Assembly (NCBI GenBank): GCA_017847875.1
Contig: JAGASN010000003.1
Coordinates: forward strand, 1-58,920
Direction: 5' to 3'
DNA: 58,920 nucleotides
Source of the DNA: Oscillospiraceae bacterium
GTDB lineage: Bacteria > Bacillota > Clostridia > Oscillospirales > Ruminococcaceae
Shown: positions 34,894 through 45,400 of the stretch, piece after piece
Layout of the letters: every line of letters begins with the position of its first letter
How positions within the stretch are numbered: the stretch's first letter is position 1
Notes under the pieces: model-generated
The model's input: only the letters and a program-made list of their open reading frames with translations
Told to the model about the DNA's origin: nothing
The model's database searches: none
Position numbers and translations under genes: made by a program

Positions 34894-36480
34894 TTGTCCG
34901 CTGAAAGAAAAAGCTTTAAAGATACGGGAATCCGGCTTTTGAAAAAAGGTCAAAAAGGAATTGTCCACGCAATTTTCAGCCGCTTTGGAATAATAATCCT
35001 TCTTTTCTTCCTCCAGGCGATTCTCCTTCTTGCCGGTCTTATATGGTTCCAATCCCTTATGTCGGAACTTTTCTTCGGCGGGTTGGCCCTCGGACTTTTT
35101 GTTTCGATATATATCCTCAACACCCGAAGCGACCCTTCCGCAAAACTCACCTGGATAATCCTCGTAATGGCACTTCCGGTTTTCGGAACTCTGCTTTATC
35201 TTTATACCGAATTCGAGGTTGGTCACCGTTCACTCCGTGACAGAATAGAAAAACTTGTTGATTCCACAAAGGAAAAAATTCCCCAGGAACCGGAAGTTAT
35301 TGAAGCTTTCCGCGAAAAGGATAAAGGCGCCGCCGCCATTGCAAAATATCTTCAAAGAACCGGTTGTTTTCCGGTTTTTGACAGAACGGAAGTTTCCTAT
35401 CTTCCGATAGGCGAAGCAACTTTTGACGAAATGCTTTCCCAGCTTGAAAAAGCCCGGCATTTTATTTTCCTCGAATATTTTATAATCGATGAAGGAATAA
35501 TGTGGGGAAAAATCCTCGAAATCCTTGCGAAAAAGGTTAAGGAAGGGGTGGATGTCCGGGTTATTTATGACGGCACCAACGAATTTACCACCCTTCCGAG
35601 GAACTATCCGAATCTTCTTAAAGAACTCGGAATAAAATGCAAGGTTTTTGCGCCTCTTTCGCCTTTTGTTTCAACCCATTATAATTACCGCGACCACAGA
35701 AAAATCATGGTCATAGACGGAAACACCGCCTTTACCGGCGGAATAAACTTTGCGGACCGCTATATAAACCGCGAAACGGTCCACGGTCATTGGAAAGATA
35801 CCGCGGTAATGCTCAAGGGAAAAGCGGTGAAAGGTTTCACCCTTATGTTCCTCCAGATGTGGAACATCGACGAAAAGGAAGAAAAATTTGACCCATATCT
35901 TTCTTTCCCGACCTTTCCGCCGGAAGACACAAAAGGTTTTGTAATCCCCTATGGCGACTGCCCTTTGGATAAGGATAAAGTCGGAGAAATGGTTTATATC
36001 GATATTCTGAACCGGGCAAAAAATTACGTCCATATAATGACGCCCTATCTTATCCTTGACGGCGAAATGGAAACCGCAATCCGCTTTGCGGCAGAAAGGG
36101 GAGTTGAGGTGAAAATAATCCTTCCGGGCGTTCCGGATAAACTTTCGCCATATTCTCTTGCGAAAAGCCATTATGCCGCCCTTATGGATTCCGGAGTTCA
36201 GATATATGAATATAAGCCGGGCTTTATCCATGCAAAATCCTTTGTTGCGGACGACGTTGAAGCGGTTGTCGGAACAATTAATCTTGATTACCGAAGCCTT
36301 TATCACCATTTTGAATGTGCCGCATATTGTTACGAAACCGCATGCATAGCGGATATTGAAAAGGATTTTCAGGAAACTCTTGAAAAAAGCGACAGAATCA
36401 CAAAAAAGACCATTTGGAAAAACTATCCCGGGTTAAGACCGGTTTCGTTTTTCGTTAAGATAATCGCTCCTCTTCTTTGA
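34894..36480 (+). CDS. cls: Cardiolipin synthase (phospholipase D family)
   Basis: The 528-aa protein has two N-terminal membrane helices (IIILLFFLQAILLLAGLIWF and the following segment). Two HKD catalytic motifs follow: HRKIMVIDGNTAFTGG and HAKSFVADDVEAVVGTIN. It condenses two phosphatidylglycerol molecules to cardiolipin at the membrane. The start is TTG 34894, with GGAGGAG upstream. The gene stands alone between two terminators. Confidence 0.93.
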   Translation: MSAERKSFKDTGIRLLKKGQKGIVHAIFSRFGIIILLFFLQAILLLAGLIWFQSLMSELFFGGLALGLFVSIYILNTRSDPSAKLTWIILVMALPVFGTLLYLYTEFEVGHRSLRDRIEKLVDSTKEKIPQEPEVIEAFREKDKGAAAIAKYLQRTGCFPVFDRTEVSYLPIGEATFDEMLSQLEKARHFIFLEYFIIDEGIMWGKILEILAKKVKEGVDVRVIYDGTNEFTTLPRNYPNLLKELGIKCKVFAPLSPFVSTHYNYRDHRKIMVIDGNTAFTGGINFADRYINRETVHGHWKDTAVMLKGKAVKGFTLMFLQMWNIDEKEEKFDPYLSFPTFPPEDTKGFVIPYGDCPLDKDKVGEMVYIDILNRAKNYVHIMTPYLILDGEMETAIRFAAERGVEVKIILPGVPDKLSPYSLAKSHYAALMDSGVQIYEYKPGFIHAKSFVADDVEAVVGTINLDYRSLYHHFECAAYCYETACIADIEKDFQETLEKSDRITKKTIWKNYPGLRPVSFFVKIIAPLL

Positions 36481-36489
36481 TTTTATAAC

Positions 36490-36527
36490 AAAAAACGGAC
36501 AAAGCGTTTTGCTTTGTCCGTTTTTTT
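36490..36527. terminator. Bidirectional intrinsic terminator
   Basis: ACGGACAAAGC pairs with GCTTTGTCCGT with A- and T-runs. It lies between cls and the convergent XRE-zinc ribbon gene. Confidence 0.9.
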
Positions 36528-36530
36528 ATT

Positions 36531-37295
36531 TCAGCGTTTTTTATAGAGAACAAGTTCCGGGTTTTCGCCCTTTTCGTCATAAGTGCAGATAAGTATAAAA
36601 TCAAGGTTCGCGGCAATTCCGAAGCACCTGTTTCCGCCGAATTCGCTTTCAAGCTGTGTTCCGAGATAGGTAGCTCTGTCATCAAGGAACTTAACGCTTC
36701 TTCCGTTCGGAAGAAGATATTCAAGGTTTATAAAATTGCCTACCAAAGCGTTAAGGCTTTTTACTTTCGGCATTCCTTCGATGTTAAGACCGTTTATCTC
36801 GTCAATGAGTTTTTGCTTGAATTCGTCGAATTTTTCTTTTCCGCCGACATTAAGATATTGTTTCCAGTAATTAAGGCTCGGGAGCATGTTTTTCATATAA
36901 TCACGAACCTGTTCTTCGGAAAAGTTTTCGCATGCCATATTTTTTACGCAAACTTCGATAAGTTCGTCCATATCGTGATACATATATTCCCCGTCGGCAT
37001 AGCACCATTTGCAGTAATCCTCGTTAAAAATTCCGTCCGGTTCACGGCTTATGCTGGAATCATCAAGGGGCATTCCGCAGCATTGGCAGATAAGCTTTCT
37101 CGGCGAACCGAGAAGGGTGTTTATCGAAACGTCAAAAAGATTTGAAAGAAGCTTAAGAGTTTCTGTGTTGGGAACGGTTTCGCCGTTTTCCCAACGGGAA
37201 ACCGCCTGGCGGGTTACAAAAACCTTTTCCGCAAGTTCCTCCTGGGAAAGTTTCGATTTGTTCCTAAGCTCAAAAATAACATCTTTTGTATCCAT
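36531..37295 (-). CDS. XRE regulator with zinc-ribbon domain
   Basis: The N-terminal helix-turn-helix (KLSQEELAEKVFVTRQAVSRWENGE) is followed by a zinc-ribbon domain with paired Cys (CQCCGMPLDD ... DYCKWCYADG). A helical region continues to MKNMLPSLNYW. The ~90 C-terminal residues contain LPNGRSVKFLDDRATYLG. The ATG at 37295 has GGAGGTGG upstream. It is probably a soluble transcription regulator; the ligand is unknown. Confidence 0.85.
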   Translation of the reverse strand: MDTKDVIFELRNKSKLSQEELAEKVFVTRQAVSRWENGETVPNTETLKLLSNLFDVSINTLLGSPRKLICQCCGMPLDDSSISREPDGIFNEDYCKWCYADGEYMYHDMDELIEVCVKNMACENFSEEQVRDYMKNMLPSLNYWKQYLNVGGKEKFDEFKQKLIDEINGLNIEGMPKVKSLNALVGNFINLEYLLPNGRSVKFLDDRATYLGTQLESEFGGNRCFGIAANLDFILICTYDEKGENPELVLYKKR

Positions 37296-37365
37296 AAAAT
37301 CCACCTCCAAAAGATATTATAGCCCTCTTTTGATTTTCTGAAAAGCAACTCGCTGTTGCGATTTT

Positions 37366-37692
37366 TTAGAAAAAGAGCTGAACAAGTATCATATAGCAAA
37401 AAGTTCCGCCCGCCATTGAAAGAAGGATTTTTCTTTTCCAAAGGTGAAGAGCCGTTACAACGGCGACGGAAATCGCTTCCGGAATTCCGTAGCTTCCGGA
37501 AGTTATATCGACGTTTTTAAGGCAATATACCACCAAAAGGGCAAAAATTGCCGCGGGAAGAGCTTTTCCGAGATATTCGATAAATTTCGGGGTTTCCTTC
37601 TTTCCGGAAAAAAGAACGAAGGGAAGAAAGCGGGTTATAAGCGTTGCAAGAACGCACATGGCTATTGTGAAAATTTCCTGCTGAAGGATCAT
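37366..37692 (-). CDS. azlD: Branched-chain amino acid exporter small subunit
   Basis: The 108-aa protein has four hydrophobic segments and the AzlD pattern TRFLPFVLFSGKKETPKFIEYLG. It overlaps azlC by 4 nt. AzlC and AzlD together export branched-chain amino acids or their analogues. Confidence 0.9.
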   Translation of the reverse strand: MILQQEIFTIAMCVLATLITRFLPFVLFSGKKETPKFIEYLGKALPAAIFALLVVYCLKNVDITSGSYGIPEAISVAVVTALHLWKRKILLSMAGGTFCYMILVQLFF

Positions 37693-38399
37693 TCAAAACC
37701 ACCCGCCTTTTCAATGGGCTTTCTGAAAAGAGCCAGCATTATAAAAATAACCGCCATAGTCGGAATTATGAAAGATTCCGCGCCAAAAATTATGAGGCAG
37801 AGAACGGAGGCAAAAACGCCGATGAGGGCGGTATAATGTTTTTTCTCTTTGAGCCATTGTTCAATGAAAATTACAACGAACATCGCCGTCATAACAAAAT
37901 CAAGTCCCTCAGTGTTGAAAGGAATGAACGAACCGAGGATTCCGCCGATGGTTGCGCCGGAAACCCAATAGCATTGGTCAAGAAGCGAAACGGCAAAATA
38001 AAATTTCCCTTTATCGATTCCTTCCGGAACCGGAGTTGAGCAGTTTATTGAAAAAGTTTCATCGGTAAGCGCAAAGATGAGATAGAGTTTTTTAAGACCG
38101 GTGTTTTTATATTTTTCAAGCATTGCAAGCCCATAGAAAAGGTGGCGCGCCTGGATAACAAGCGCCATAAGAAAAGTCTGGAGCGGAGCAAAAGTGCTTA
38201 AAAGAAGGGAAACGGTTACAAATTCAAGGCTTCCGCCGAAAATGGTTATCGCCATGAGCATCGGATAAAGAAAGCTGAAGCCGGAAACTTTCATATAGAT
38301 CCCGTAAGAAATTCCGAGGAAAAGATATCCGGTCATAACAGGAATCGTGTGAGGAAAAGCCGCTTTTAAAGCGGAAAGAAAACCGCCTTTTTTCTCCAA
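37689..38399 (-). CDS. azlC: Branched-chain amino acid exporter large subunit
   Basis: This 236-aa AzlC protein has about seven membrane helices. Family segments include HTIPVMTGYLFLGISYGI, FGGSLEFV, QARHLFYGLAMLEKYK and FALTDETFSINC. AGGCGGA precedes the start. It is followed by azlD with coupled translation. Confidence 0.92.
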   Translation of the reverse strand: MEKKGGFLSALKAAFPHTIPVMTGYLFLGISYGIYMKVSGFSFLYPMLMAITIFGGSLEFVTVSLLLSTFAPLQTFLMALVIQARHLFYGLAMLEKYKNTGLKKLYLIFALTDETFSINCSTPVPEGIDKGKFYFAVSLLDQCYWVSGATIGGILGSFIPFNTEGLDFVMTAMFVVIFIEQWLKEKKHYTALIGVFASVLCLIIFGAESFIIPTMAVIFIMLALFRKPIEKAGGFE

Positions 38400-38598
38400 A
38401 TTTCCGCCTCCTTTTCAAAAAAAGATATGTGAATATTATATATTCACAAAGCTTTGAATTCAACAGAATGTTGAAATACGGGAGTATATTTTTTAAACGG
38501 GCTGTGACTTTTAAAGCTTTTTGCAAATTAAACAAATATTTTTTATGAAAAAGCATAAAATTTATAAAGGGAAAATTCAAAAAAATTCTTTTGGATAA

Positions 38599-38626
38599 TA
38601 GACAAAATCTGAAAAAAGAGTATAAT
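38599..38626 (+). promoter_or_regulatory. Promoter of nagB
   Basis: TAGACA (38599-38604) and TATAAT (38621-38626) are 16 bp apart, about 58 bp before the start codon. Confidence 0.6.
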
Positions 38627-38683
38627 ATTATTGTAAGAAATTTGGTAAAAAATTCCTTTATTCAATTTTGGAGCGTGATTTAA

Positions 38684-39469
38684 GTGAAACTTATTATAAA
38701 AAATGACTATGAAGAAATGAGCGCCTGGGCAGCAAACCACATTGCCGACGCTATTAACAGCCACAAAGGCGAAAAACCTTTTGTCCTTGGTCTTCCAACC
38801 GGTTCTTCTCCTCTCGGCGTTTATAAAAATCTTATTGAAATGAACAAAGCCGGAAAAGTCAGCTTCAAAAACGTTGTCACTTTCAATATGGACGAATATG
38901 TAGGTCTTCCCAAAGAACACGACCAGAGCTATTGGTATTTCATGCACGAAAACTTTTTCGATCATATCGATATCCCTGCGGAAAACATCAACATTCTTGA
39001 CGGAATGACCGAAAACCCGGAAGAGGAATGCAGAAAATATGAAGAAAAAATCGCCGCTTTCGGCGGAATTGATCTTTTCCTCGGCGGCTGCGGAGTTGAC
39101 GGACACATCGCCTTCAACGAACCTTTCACCTCTCTCGTTTCCAGAACCGGAGTTCGCGCTCTTACCGAAGATACAAGAATAGTCAATTCCCGCTTTTTCG
39201 GAAACGATATGAACAAAGTTCCGAAAACCGCTCTTTCCGTAGGTGTCGGAACCGTTTGCGATGCCAAACAGGTCCTTATCCTTATCAACGGTCACAACAA
39301 AGCAAGAGCTCTTCGTCACTGTGTTGAAGGCGGAGTTGACCATGCCTGGACCATAAGCGCGCTTCAGCTTCATCCGGACGGAATAATCGCCTGCGACGAA
39401 GCGGCCTGCGGTGAACTTAAAGTTGATACCTACAAATATTTCAAAGAAATTTATAAAGACGAAAAATAA
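38684..39469 (+). CDS. nagB: Glucosamine-6-phosphate deaminase
   Basis: NagB converts glucosamine 6-phosphate to fructose 6-phosphate and ammonia. The 261-aa protein has [28 protein letters not shown] with the catalytic Asp, and [15 protein letters not shown]. The start is GTG at 38684, with GGAGCG upstream. No nagA is adjacent. Confidence 0.95.
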   Translation: MKLIIKNDYEEMSAWAANHIADAINSHKGEKPFVLGLPTGSSPLGVYKNLIEMNKAGKVSFKNVVTFNMDEYVGLPKEHDQSYWYFMHENFFDHIDIPAENINILDGMTENPEEECRKYEEKIAAFGGIDLFLGGCGVDGHIAFNEPFTSLVSRTGVRALTEDTRIVNSRFFGNDMNKVPKTALSVGVGTVCDAKQVLILINGHNKARALRHCVEGGVDHAWTISALQLHPDGIIACDEAACGELKVDTYKYFKEIYKDEK

Positions 39470-39483
39470 AAGACAAAAAAACA

Positions 39484-39514
39484 AAAAAGCTGTTCGTAAG
39501 AACGGCTTTTTTTG
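39484..39514. terminator. Intrinsic terminator between nagB and M20 gene
   Basis: AGCTGTTC pairs with GAACGGCT with one G-T pair and flanking A/T runs. Confidence 0.75.
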
Positions 39515-39523
39515 ATGTTGAAT

Positions 39524-40693
39524 TTATTCTTCAAGTGCTGTAACAGCGGTTTTTGTAAGAAGCTCTGCGCAGAAGGGCGCTGTTTCGTCCGGAACAAAAA
39601 GATTGGGCGTATGAAGTCCGGCGGAAGATCCGTCATCTTTTCCAACGCCGACGTGGTACATAAAAACCGGCGCGATTTCCCGATAGAAACTGAAATCTTC
39701 GGAAGCCATCCAGAAATTCTGGACAAAAACACTTTCTTCGCCGAACAAAGCGGAAGCGGATTTATACGCAATATCCGCAAGTTTTTCGTCATTGAAAAGG
39801 GGAGGAGCTTCCTTGAAAAATTCACATTCGGCGCTGCAGCCATGAGCTTTTGCGACGGATTCCGAAATATTGAGTATGTTTTCTTTTACGGAATCCCTGT
39901 AAGAATCAAGCGCATAGCGAAAGGTTCCTTCAAGGTGAACATCGTCCGGAATAACGTTGCAGGCGCTTCCGCCATGAACCGAACAAACGGAAAGGCTGAA
40001 AGGCTGGGCAGGATCCGCCCAACGGGAGCGGATGCTTTGGAGCGCTTCTATAACATGTGCCGCGGTTATAATGGGGTCGGCGGTCAGATTCGGTGTTGCG
40101 CCGTGACCGCCTTTTCCTTTGATATGGATTCTGAAAGAACACATGGCGGCCATAACTGGACCTTTTCTTATCCCGATTTTTCCGGCAGGAATATCCGGTT
40201 TAACATGGAGGGAAAAGAAAGCTTTTGGCGGGTATAAATCAAAAATTCCGGTGGAGATAACTTCTTCCGCGCCGCTGCATTTTTCTTCTGCCGGCTGGAA
40301 AAGGAACATGATATTTCCAGAAAGATTCTCACGAAGCTCGGCCAAAGCCATTGCCGCACCGAGCAGGGAAGCTGTGTGAAAATCGTGACCGCAGGCATGC
40401 ATGATTCCTGTGTTTTCGGAACAGATTTTGTGTTCGTTTGTTTCTTCAATGGGAAGAGCGTCTATATCCGCCCGCAGAGCAACTGTCGGGCCGGGATTTT
40501 TTCCACGAAGCAAACCGACAACGCCGGTTTTCGGCTGAATTTCCGGAATTTCGATATCCAGTTTTTTAAGCTCTTCGGTAAGAAGTTTTGTTGTCATAAA
40601 CTCCTTATGGCTGAGTTCGGGATTCTTATGAATCTTGTGAGCGATTTCAAGAATATGATCACGGATATCATCGGTAATATATTTCTGTTCCAT
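39524..40693 (-). CDS. M20-family amidohydrolase
   Basis: The 389-aa protein is an M20D/peptidase-type amidohydrolase such as an N-acyl amino acid or hippurate hydrolase. Metal-binding motifs are visible: ALRADIDALPIEE, MHACGHDFHTA and LFQPAEEKCSGAEE. A dimerisation domain follows, with GGHGATPNLTADP. The ATG at 40693 (MEQKYIT) with AGAGGTG upstream is preferred over a start 28 codons earlier. The exact substrate cannot be told. Confidence 0.92.
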   Translation of the reverse strand: MEQKYITDDIRDHILEIAHKIHKNPELSHKEFMTTKLLTEELKKLDIEIPEIQPKTGVVGLLRGKNPGPTVALRADIDALPIEETNEHKICSENTGIMHACGHDFHTASLLGAAMALAELRENLSGNIMFLFQPAEEKCSGAEEVISTGIFDLYPPKAFFSLHVKPDIPAGKIGIRKGPVMAAMCSFRIHIKGKGGHGATPNLTADPIITAAHVIEALQSIRSRWADPAQPFSLSVCSVHGGSACNVIPDDVHLEGTFRYALDSYRDSVKENILNISESVAKAHGCSAECEFFKEAPPLFNDEKLADIAYKSASALFGEESVFVQNFWMASEDFSFYREIAPVFMYHVGVGKDDGSSAGLHTPNLFVPDETAPFCAELLTKTAVTALEE

Positions 40694-40783
40694 TGTTTTC
40701 ACCTCTTTAAGCAATGGATAAATTATAGCGCAAAAGGAGGGAGAATACAAATGAAAAAATAAAGAAAAAATTTTCATAGCTCA

Positions 40784-40972
40784 TTTCATCACTCATTTTT
40801 GTTGAAAAATGAGTGATGAAAATACCCCAAAATGTACCCCAAATGTTCCGCAAATTTTATTATAAAAATCTTATCAGCTTTGATAAAAAAATCCGCATAA
40901 ATAAAACAAAAAGTGGCTTGAAATCAAAAGATTTCAAGCCACTTGAAAACCAAAAGGGATTATTCCCACTCG
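40784..40972. repeat. Repeat R1: hairpin-to-guaA-tail module
   Basis: The module begins with a perfect 17-bp hairpin (TTTCATCACTCATTTTT, GTTG loop). It continues through CCGCATAAATAAAACAAAAA, holds a second perfect hairpin (AAGTGGCTTGAAATC, 40911-40944), and ends ATTATTCCCACTCG. A related copy lies at 55017-55197 in the same orientation. The terminal ATTCCCACTC, read on the minus strand, is GAGTGGGAAT plus AA, the typical last codons (EWE, stop) of guaA, a frequent integration site for islands. No gene is seen between 40,694 and 41,167. Confidence 0.75.
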
Positions 40973-41112
40973 CTCCCGGAAAACATAACTTAACGCTTTT
41001 TGCTTGGGTATTTTAACTCATATTATTGGGAGCGCTCGGATTATCCTAAAAACATGGACTATCAGAACTTCTGTTGTCGTTTTGTTGTCACGAATATTAT
41101 AAATGATACGGA

Positions 41113-41152
41113 AAAAGACACCGTGCCCAAACCAAAACACGGTGTCTTTTGT
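41113..41152. terminator. Bidirectional intrinsic terminator
   Basis: AAAAGACACCGTG (41113-41125) pairs perfectly with CACGGTGTCTTTT (41138-41150). It ends the AraC-family gene on the minus strand. Confidence 0.85.
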
Positions 41153-41167
41153 TGAAAGTATGGGAGT

Positions 41168-41959
41168 TTATTTTATCGGAACATAGATATAAACTTTTTC
41201 GCCTTTGTAAAATTCAAAGCACATCTTTTCCTCATCAAATTTCTTTCCGGAAACGGGGAACCATTCGTCAAAAATATGCTTCCAAAGCCGGTTAAGTTCT
41301 TCGGAAAGTTTTTCGTCAAAAACGGAAACTTCCGCTTCAAAAACCGCGTATTCCGCTTTCGGGACTGTAATTGAGAAAAAACCTTCCGGAACGGTTTCAC
41401 AATTTGTTTCAAAACCGAAGAAATAACTGAGTTCTCCGTTGTTTTCGGTCGGATGTATCCAGGCGGCAACTTCGCCGAAGTCCTCAAGGTTTTCCGGATA
41501 TGCGGGATATTTGGTAAAATCGATTTTCTTCCAGTATGCGCCGTATTCTTCGCTTTTGATTTCTTCCGGCGGAATTATGCAGTAACCGATGGCGGAAAAA
41601 GCATCTTTTTCGATGATGGTCATTTTTTCATCTTCTTTCAGAATGTTTCTGCGGTATTCCGAAGCGTTTGTTCCGAAATTTTTTCGGAAAGCCTTTGCAA
41701 AACCGGAGGGGGTATCGTAACCTGCCCGAAGGGCTGTTTCCGTTATGCTCATTCCGGCGGCAATGTTTTCCGCCGCCTTTTCAAGTTTTTTGCGGGAAAT
41801 ATATTCCCCGACAGAAATTCCGAAATGCGCCCGGAAAAGGTGGCAGAAATGATAGAGCGAATATCCGGAAAATTCCGCAAGTTCCTTTGCAGTGGGCGGA
41901 TATTCAAGATGTTCCCCGATATATTTTTCGCATTTTTCCATTACTTCAATATAGTTCAT
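41168..41959 (-). CDS. AraC-type regulator with GyrI-like ligand domain
   Basis: Residues 1-100 are a two-HTH AraC DNA-binding domain (AKELAEFSGYSLYHFCHLF, ITETALRAGYDTPSGFAKAF). The remainder is a GyrI/SOUL-type effector domain ending CFEFYKGEKVYIYVPIK. The ATG at 41959 with CGGAGG upstream is chosen; a longer start 25 codons earlier has no good site. It is divergent from the riboswitch-controlled operon, so a regulatory link is possible. The 12-bp palindrome at 42028-42039 between the two may be its operator. Confidence 0.88.
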   Translation of the reverse strand: MNYIEVMEKCEKYIGEHLEYPPTAKELAEFSGYSLYHFCHLFRAHFGISVGEYISRKKLEKAAENIAAGMSITETALRAGYDTPSGFAKAFRKNFGTNASEYRRNILKEDEKMTIIEKDAFSAIGYCIIPPEEIKSEEYGAYWKKIDFTKYPAYPENLEDFGEVAAWIHPTENNGELSYFFGFETNCETVPEGFFSITVPKAEYAVFEAEVSVFDEKLSEELNRLWKHIFDEWFPVSGKKFDEEKMCFEFYKGEKVYIYVPIK

Positions 41960-42027
41960 TATTATATGATCCTCCGAAAAGGTCTTAAATTTTTTCAATA
42001 TTGCTATTATACAATTTTTGACAAGAA

Positions 42028-42039
42028 AGGACATGTCCT
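42028..42039. promoter_or_regulatory. Palindrome between araC-type gene and riboswitch
   Basis: AGGACATGTCCT is a perfect 12-bp palindrome in the divergent intergenic region. It lies beside TTGACA (42018-42023). It could be an operator for the AraC-type protein; this is inference. Confidence 0.35.
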
Positions 42040-42112
42040 ATCTTGCTGACTTGATTAAAACCGATAGAAAACCGAAAAATATAGTGATATTATTGAATCA
42101 ACTTAATAATCT

Positions 42113-42319
42113 GCATTGTGTTCCGGCGTTATGGCTGCAATTTTTTGCAGGCGCCGGAATTAGGAAATCCGGTGAAAGTCCGGAGCAGTAACCGTTGCTG
42201 TATGTGCAGGAGTTTTTTGTTCGCGGTGCGAACCGGCCATTGGGAAACCGAGAAGGTAGAACAAAAAACGCAGGAAAACAAATTTTTCCCAAATGCGCGA
42301 GCCAGAATGTCGACAATGC
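42113..42319 (+). promoter_or_regulatory. Cobalamin (B12) riboswitch aptamer
   Basis: The closing stem P1 pairs GCATTG (42113-42118) with CAATGC (42314-42319). Conserved blocks of the cobalamin aptamer appear in order: AGGAAATCCGGTGAAAGTCC, then CAGTAACCGTTGCTGTA (GCxACxGT-like region), GGCCATTGGGAAACCGAGAA and finally GCGAGCCAGAATGTCGAC (the GCCAGA box). Binding of adenosyl- or related cobalamin should shut expression of the downstream operon. The associated terminator follows at 42380. Confidence 0.9.
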
Positions 42320-42379
42320 GTGGAAAGTTTCTTTGCGGTGCGTTTACACCCGAAAAAACAAAGACTGCGGAAAAATTCG

Positions 42380-42419
42380 GCCGCCGAAGGTTTTTTATCT
42401 TCGGCGGCTTCTTTTTTTT
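42380..42419 (+). terminator. Riboswitch expression-platform terminator
   Basis: GCCGCCGAAG (42380-42389) pairs perfectly with CTTCGGCGGC (42399-42408), followed by an almost uninterrupted T-run. It lies between the aptamer and the first gene and is the likely OFF-state terminator. Confidence 0.85.
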
Positions 42420-42439
42420 GCAAAAAAGGAGGAAGAAAT

Positions 42440-45400
42440 ATGAAAAACATTTTTAAGAAGGCGTTATCGTTTTTTCTTGCTGTGATAATGACAGTGGGAA
42501 TGTTCCCGGTAACGGTTTTTGCAACAGAAGATGTGGTCTATATCTCTGTAAGCAAAGACGATAAATTTGTTAAGGATAGTAAGGGTGGCTATATTGCCTG
42601 TGTTGAAGTTCCTTTGGCAGAAGTTGCTGCTGTAGATCTGGAAACTTATGGTCTGGGCGAGTATCTTTACGACAAAGACGCAGATGGACAATATGAAACC
42701 ACCGCACTGCAGCTTATTATTTATGCGCATGAAAATATCTATGGAGGGGAATGGAGTAACGTTACCTTTACAGGCGGCCCCGGAAGCAGCTATTTTGAGG
42801 GAGGAATATTTGGATTCGATGAGAACCTGAACTATTTTCATAATGGTGAATTTCCCATTGATGAAAAACTCACCGAAGAATATGGATACCCAACCGGAGC
42901 AACCTCTGACAGAATAGTTATTTCTGCCGGTGATTATATCGATATGGGAAGCTTTACAAGCTGGGATTTTTACTCGGACTCTGGTTATGGCTTCCATAAA
43001 TTTGCGGATTCCGAAGGGAAATTTGTAAACAGTTATATTGTGAATGCAGGGGAAGAACTTTCTGTAAAACTCGTGCGCTCATATTCAGGAATGGGTTCTG
43101 ACCCAGTTGTTTATGATGAAGCGTACTATACTGTTTTTTATGGAAAAGAATACGGAAATGAAGAAGGAACAGTTTCAACAGATGCAACCGGTGGTGCAAA
43201 AATCACCTTTGATGAGGCAGGCACATACTATTTGTGGTGCAATGGCGGTTACGGTAATGAATTCCCGGATTCCATTGTTTCAACTCCTGCATTTGCAAAA
43301 ATTATCGTTAAAGGCGAGGAAAAACCTAAAACAACGATTTCTTTTGATAAAACCACCCTTTCCGTAACCGAAGGAAAAACCGCGGAAATCAAGGCAACCG
43401 TTTCTCCGGAAGAAAAAGCGACAGAGCTTGTTTGGTCTTCCTCTGATGAAACCATTGCGACCGTTGACCAAAACGGCGTTGTAACCGGTGTTAAAGTCGG
43501 CGAAGCAACCATTACCGCAAAAATCGGTGACGTTACCGCGGAATGCAAAGTCAGCGTAACAGAGGAAAAATCCTACCTCAGCGGACTTGATTTTTATGTT
43601 TCAGCCCGCGACAGCAATAACCAACCCTACAAAATGTATTTCCCGTTTGAACCGGAATTTTCCGACGAAGTATATGAATATACAGTTTATGTACCGGATA
43701 ATAAATCCAGGGTTGATATAGTAACCGGACTTTCCGGTTTTGCTCCGGAAGATTCAAAAATCGTTGCTAAATATATAAATATCAACACTTCAAAAATATC
43801 GGAAAAAGAATGGACGGAAAGCAGCTTTTTTGTAAATTATTTTATTAAATCAAATTCCGTTGGTACGGGCGAATTTACAATAGAAGCAGGCAGTGAAGCT
43901 GATTTTCAGACTTATAAAATCAGAGTAAAAAGAACGCCCACCCTTTCAAAACTTTCTGTTACCGATAAAAACGGCGGCAAGGTAAAAATTACTCCAAGCA
44001 GCTTTAAAGCAGACGTGACTGAATATACCGCAACAACCGCTTTCGATGTGGTCACCATTGATACAACTCCGACAGTTAAAGATGCAGGTTATGTTGTAAC
44101 CTATAACGGAAGCGAAAGCAACGTTGTTGCTCTTGCGGAAGGCGAAAACAACATTGAAATTAAAGTTAAAAACACCGAAGGATATGAAAAAACTTATAAT
44201 CTTAAGGTAACAAGAACCCCCGCAAGTAAAGTTAAATTCAGCGTTTCGCCTTCCGATGCGGTCGTTTTTGTAATGGAAAAAGGCAAAAACAGAGTGTGGC
44301 CCGATGAAAACGGAGAATTCAGCTTTATTCCCGGCGTTGAATATACCTATAACGTAACATCAAACGGTTATATCGGCAAAACCGGAACTGTAACAGTTGA
44401 AGAGGACGCGGTTATCGGAATAAACCTTGAAAAAGCCAAGGAAACCGTTTTTACTGAATATCCTTCAGGCTGGCCTTCTTTTGGTTTTAACAGCGAAAAC
44501 AATACGGTAATAAATCGCCCGACCCCGACAAGCAAAGAAGAAACCGCTCTTTATTGGGCAACAAAAGTTGTTGAGGTTTCAAATATCGGCGGTGAAAGCA
44601 GCTACAGCCGTAACCCGGTAGGCGTTCCGATTCTTATAAACGATTATCTTTATACCTACGCAAAAAACAAGCTTTTCAAAATCGATAAGATGAACGGTGA
44701 GATCCTTGAAATGGGAACCATGAGCGGCGGAACTTCCACCTATGCAATCTGCTCTCTTGCTTATGGTGAAGGACTTATTTTCGTCGGCCTTAACGGCGGA
44801 ACAGTTCAGGCGTTCAATGCGGAAACTCTCGAATCCGTTTGGATATATCATGATTCTCTCGGTGGTCAGCCCAACGGACAGCTTACATATAATGACGGAT
44901 ATCTTTATACAGGTTTTTGGAACGGCGAAAGCGCCGAGGCAAACTATGCCTGCGTTTCCGTAACTGATGAGGATACGGAAAAACCCGACGAGGAAAAAAT
45001 CGCAACCTGGACTCACAAACAAATGGGCGGTTTTTATTGGGCGGGTGCATATATCGACGATAATTTTGTTTATATCGGAACGGACGACGGTTCCGCAGAG
45101 ATGACAAATACCAATACCCACCTTATTTCTCTTGATAAACGCACGGGAAAAGTTGTTGATGATGCTGTTCTTCCCGGCGGCGGAGATATAAGATGCAGCA
45201 TTACCATGTATGAAGGGAAACTTTATTTCACTTCAAAGGGCGGCTATTTTTATGAGGCAGAATATAATGCTGCCACCGGCGATATCGGCGATGTCCGCTA
45301 TATCAAACTTGAAAACGGAAGTAACCGCCCTGCAATGAGCACAAGTACCCCTACCATTTATAACGGAAGAGCATATATCGGCGCTTCAGGTTCGGGACAG

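Noticed and set aside
40940..41060. Possible tRNA gene at the repeat that ends in guaA-like sequence
   Set aside because: No cloverleaf with a T-loop (GGTTCGAATC-type) or CCA end could be formed.
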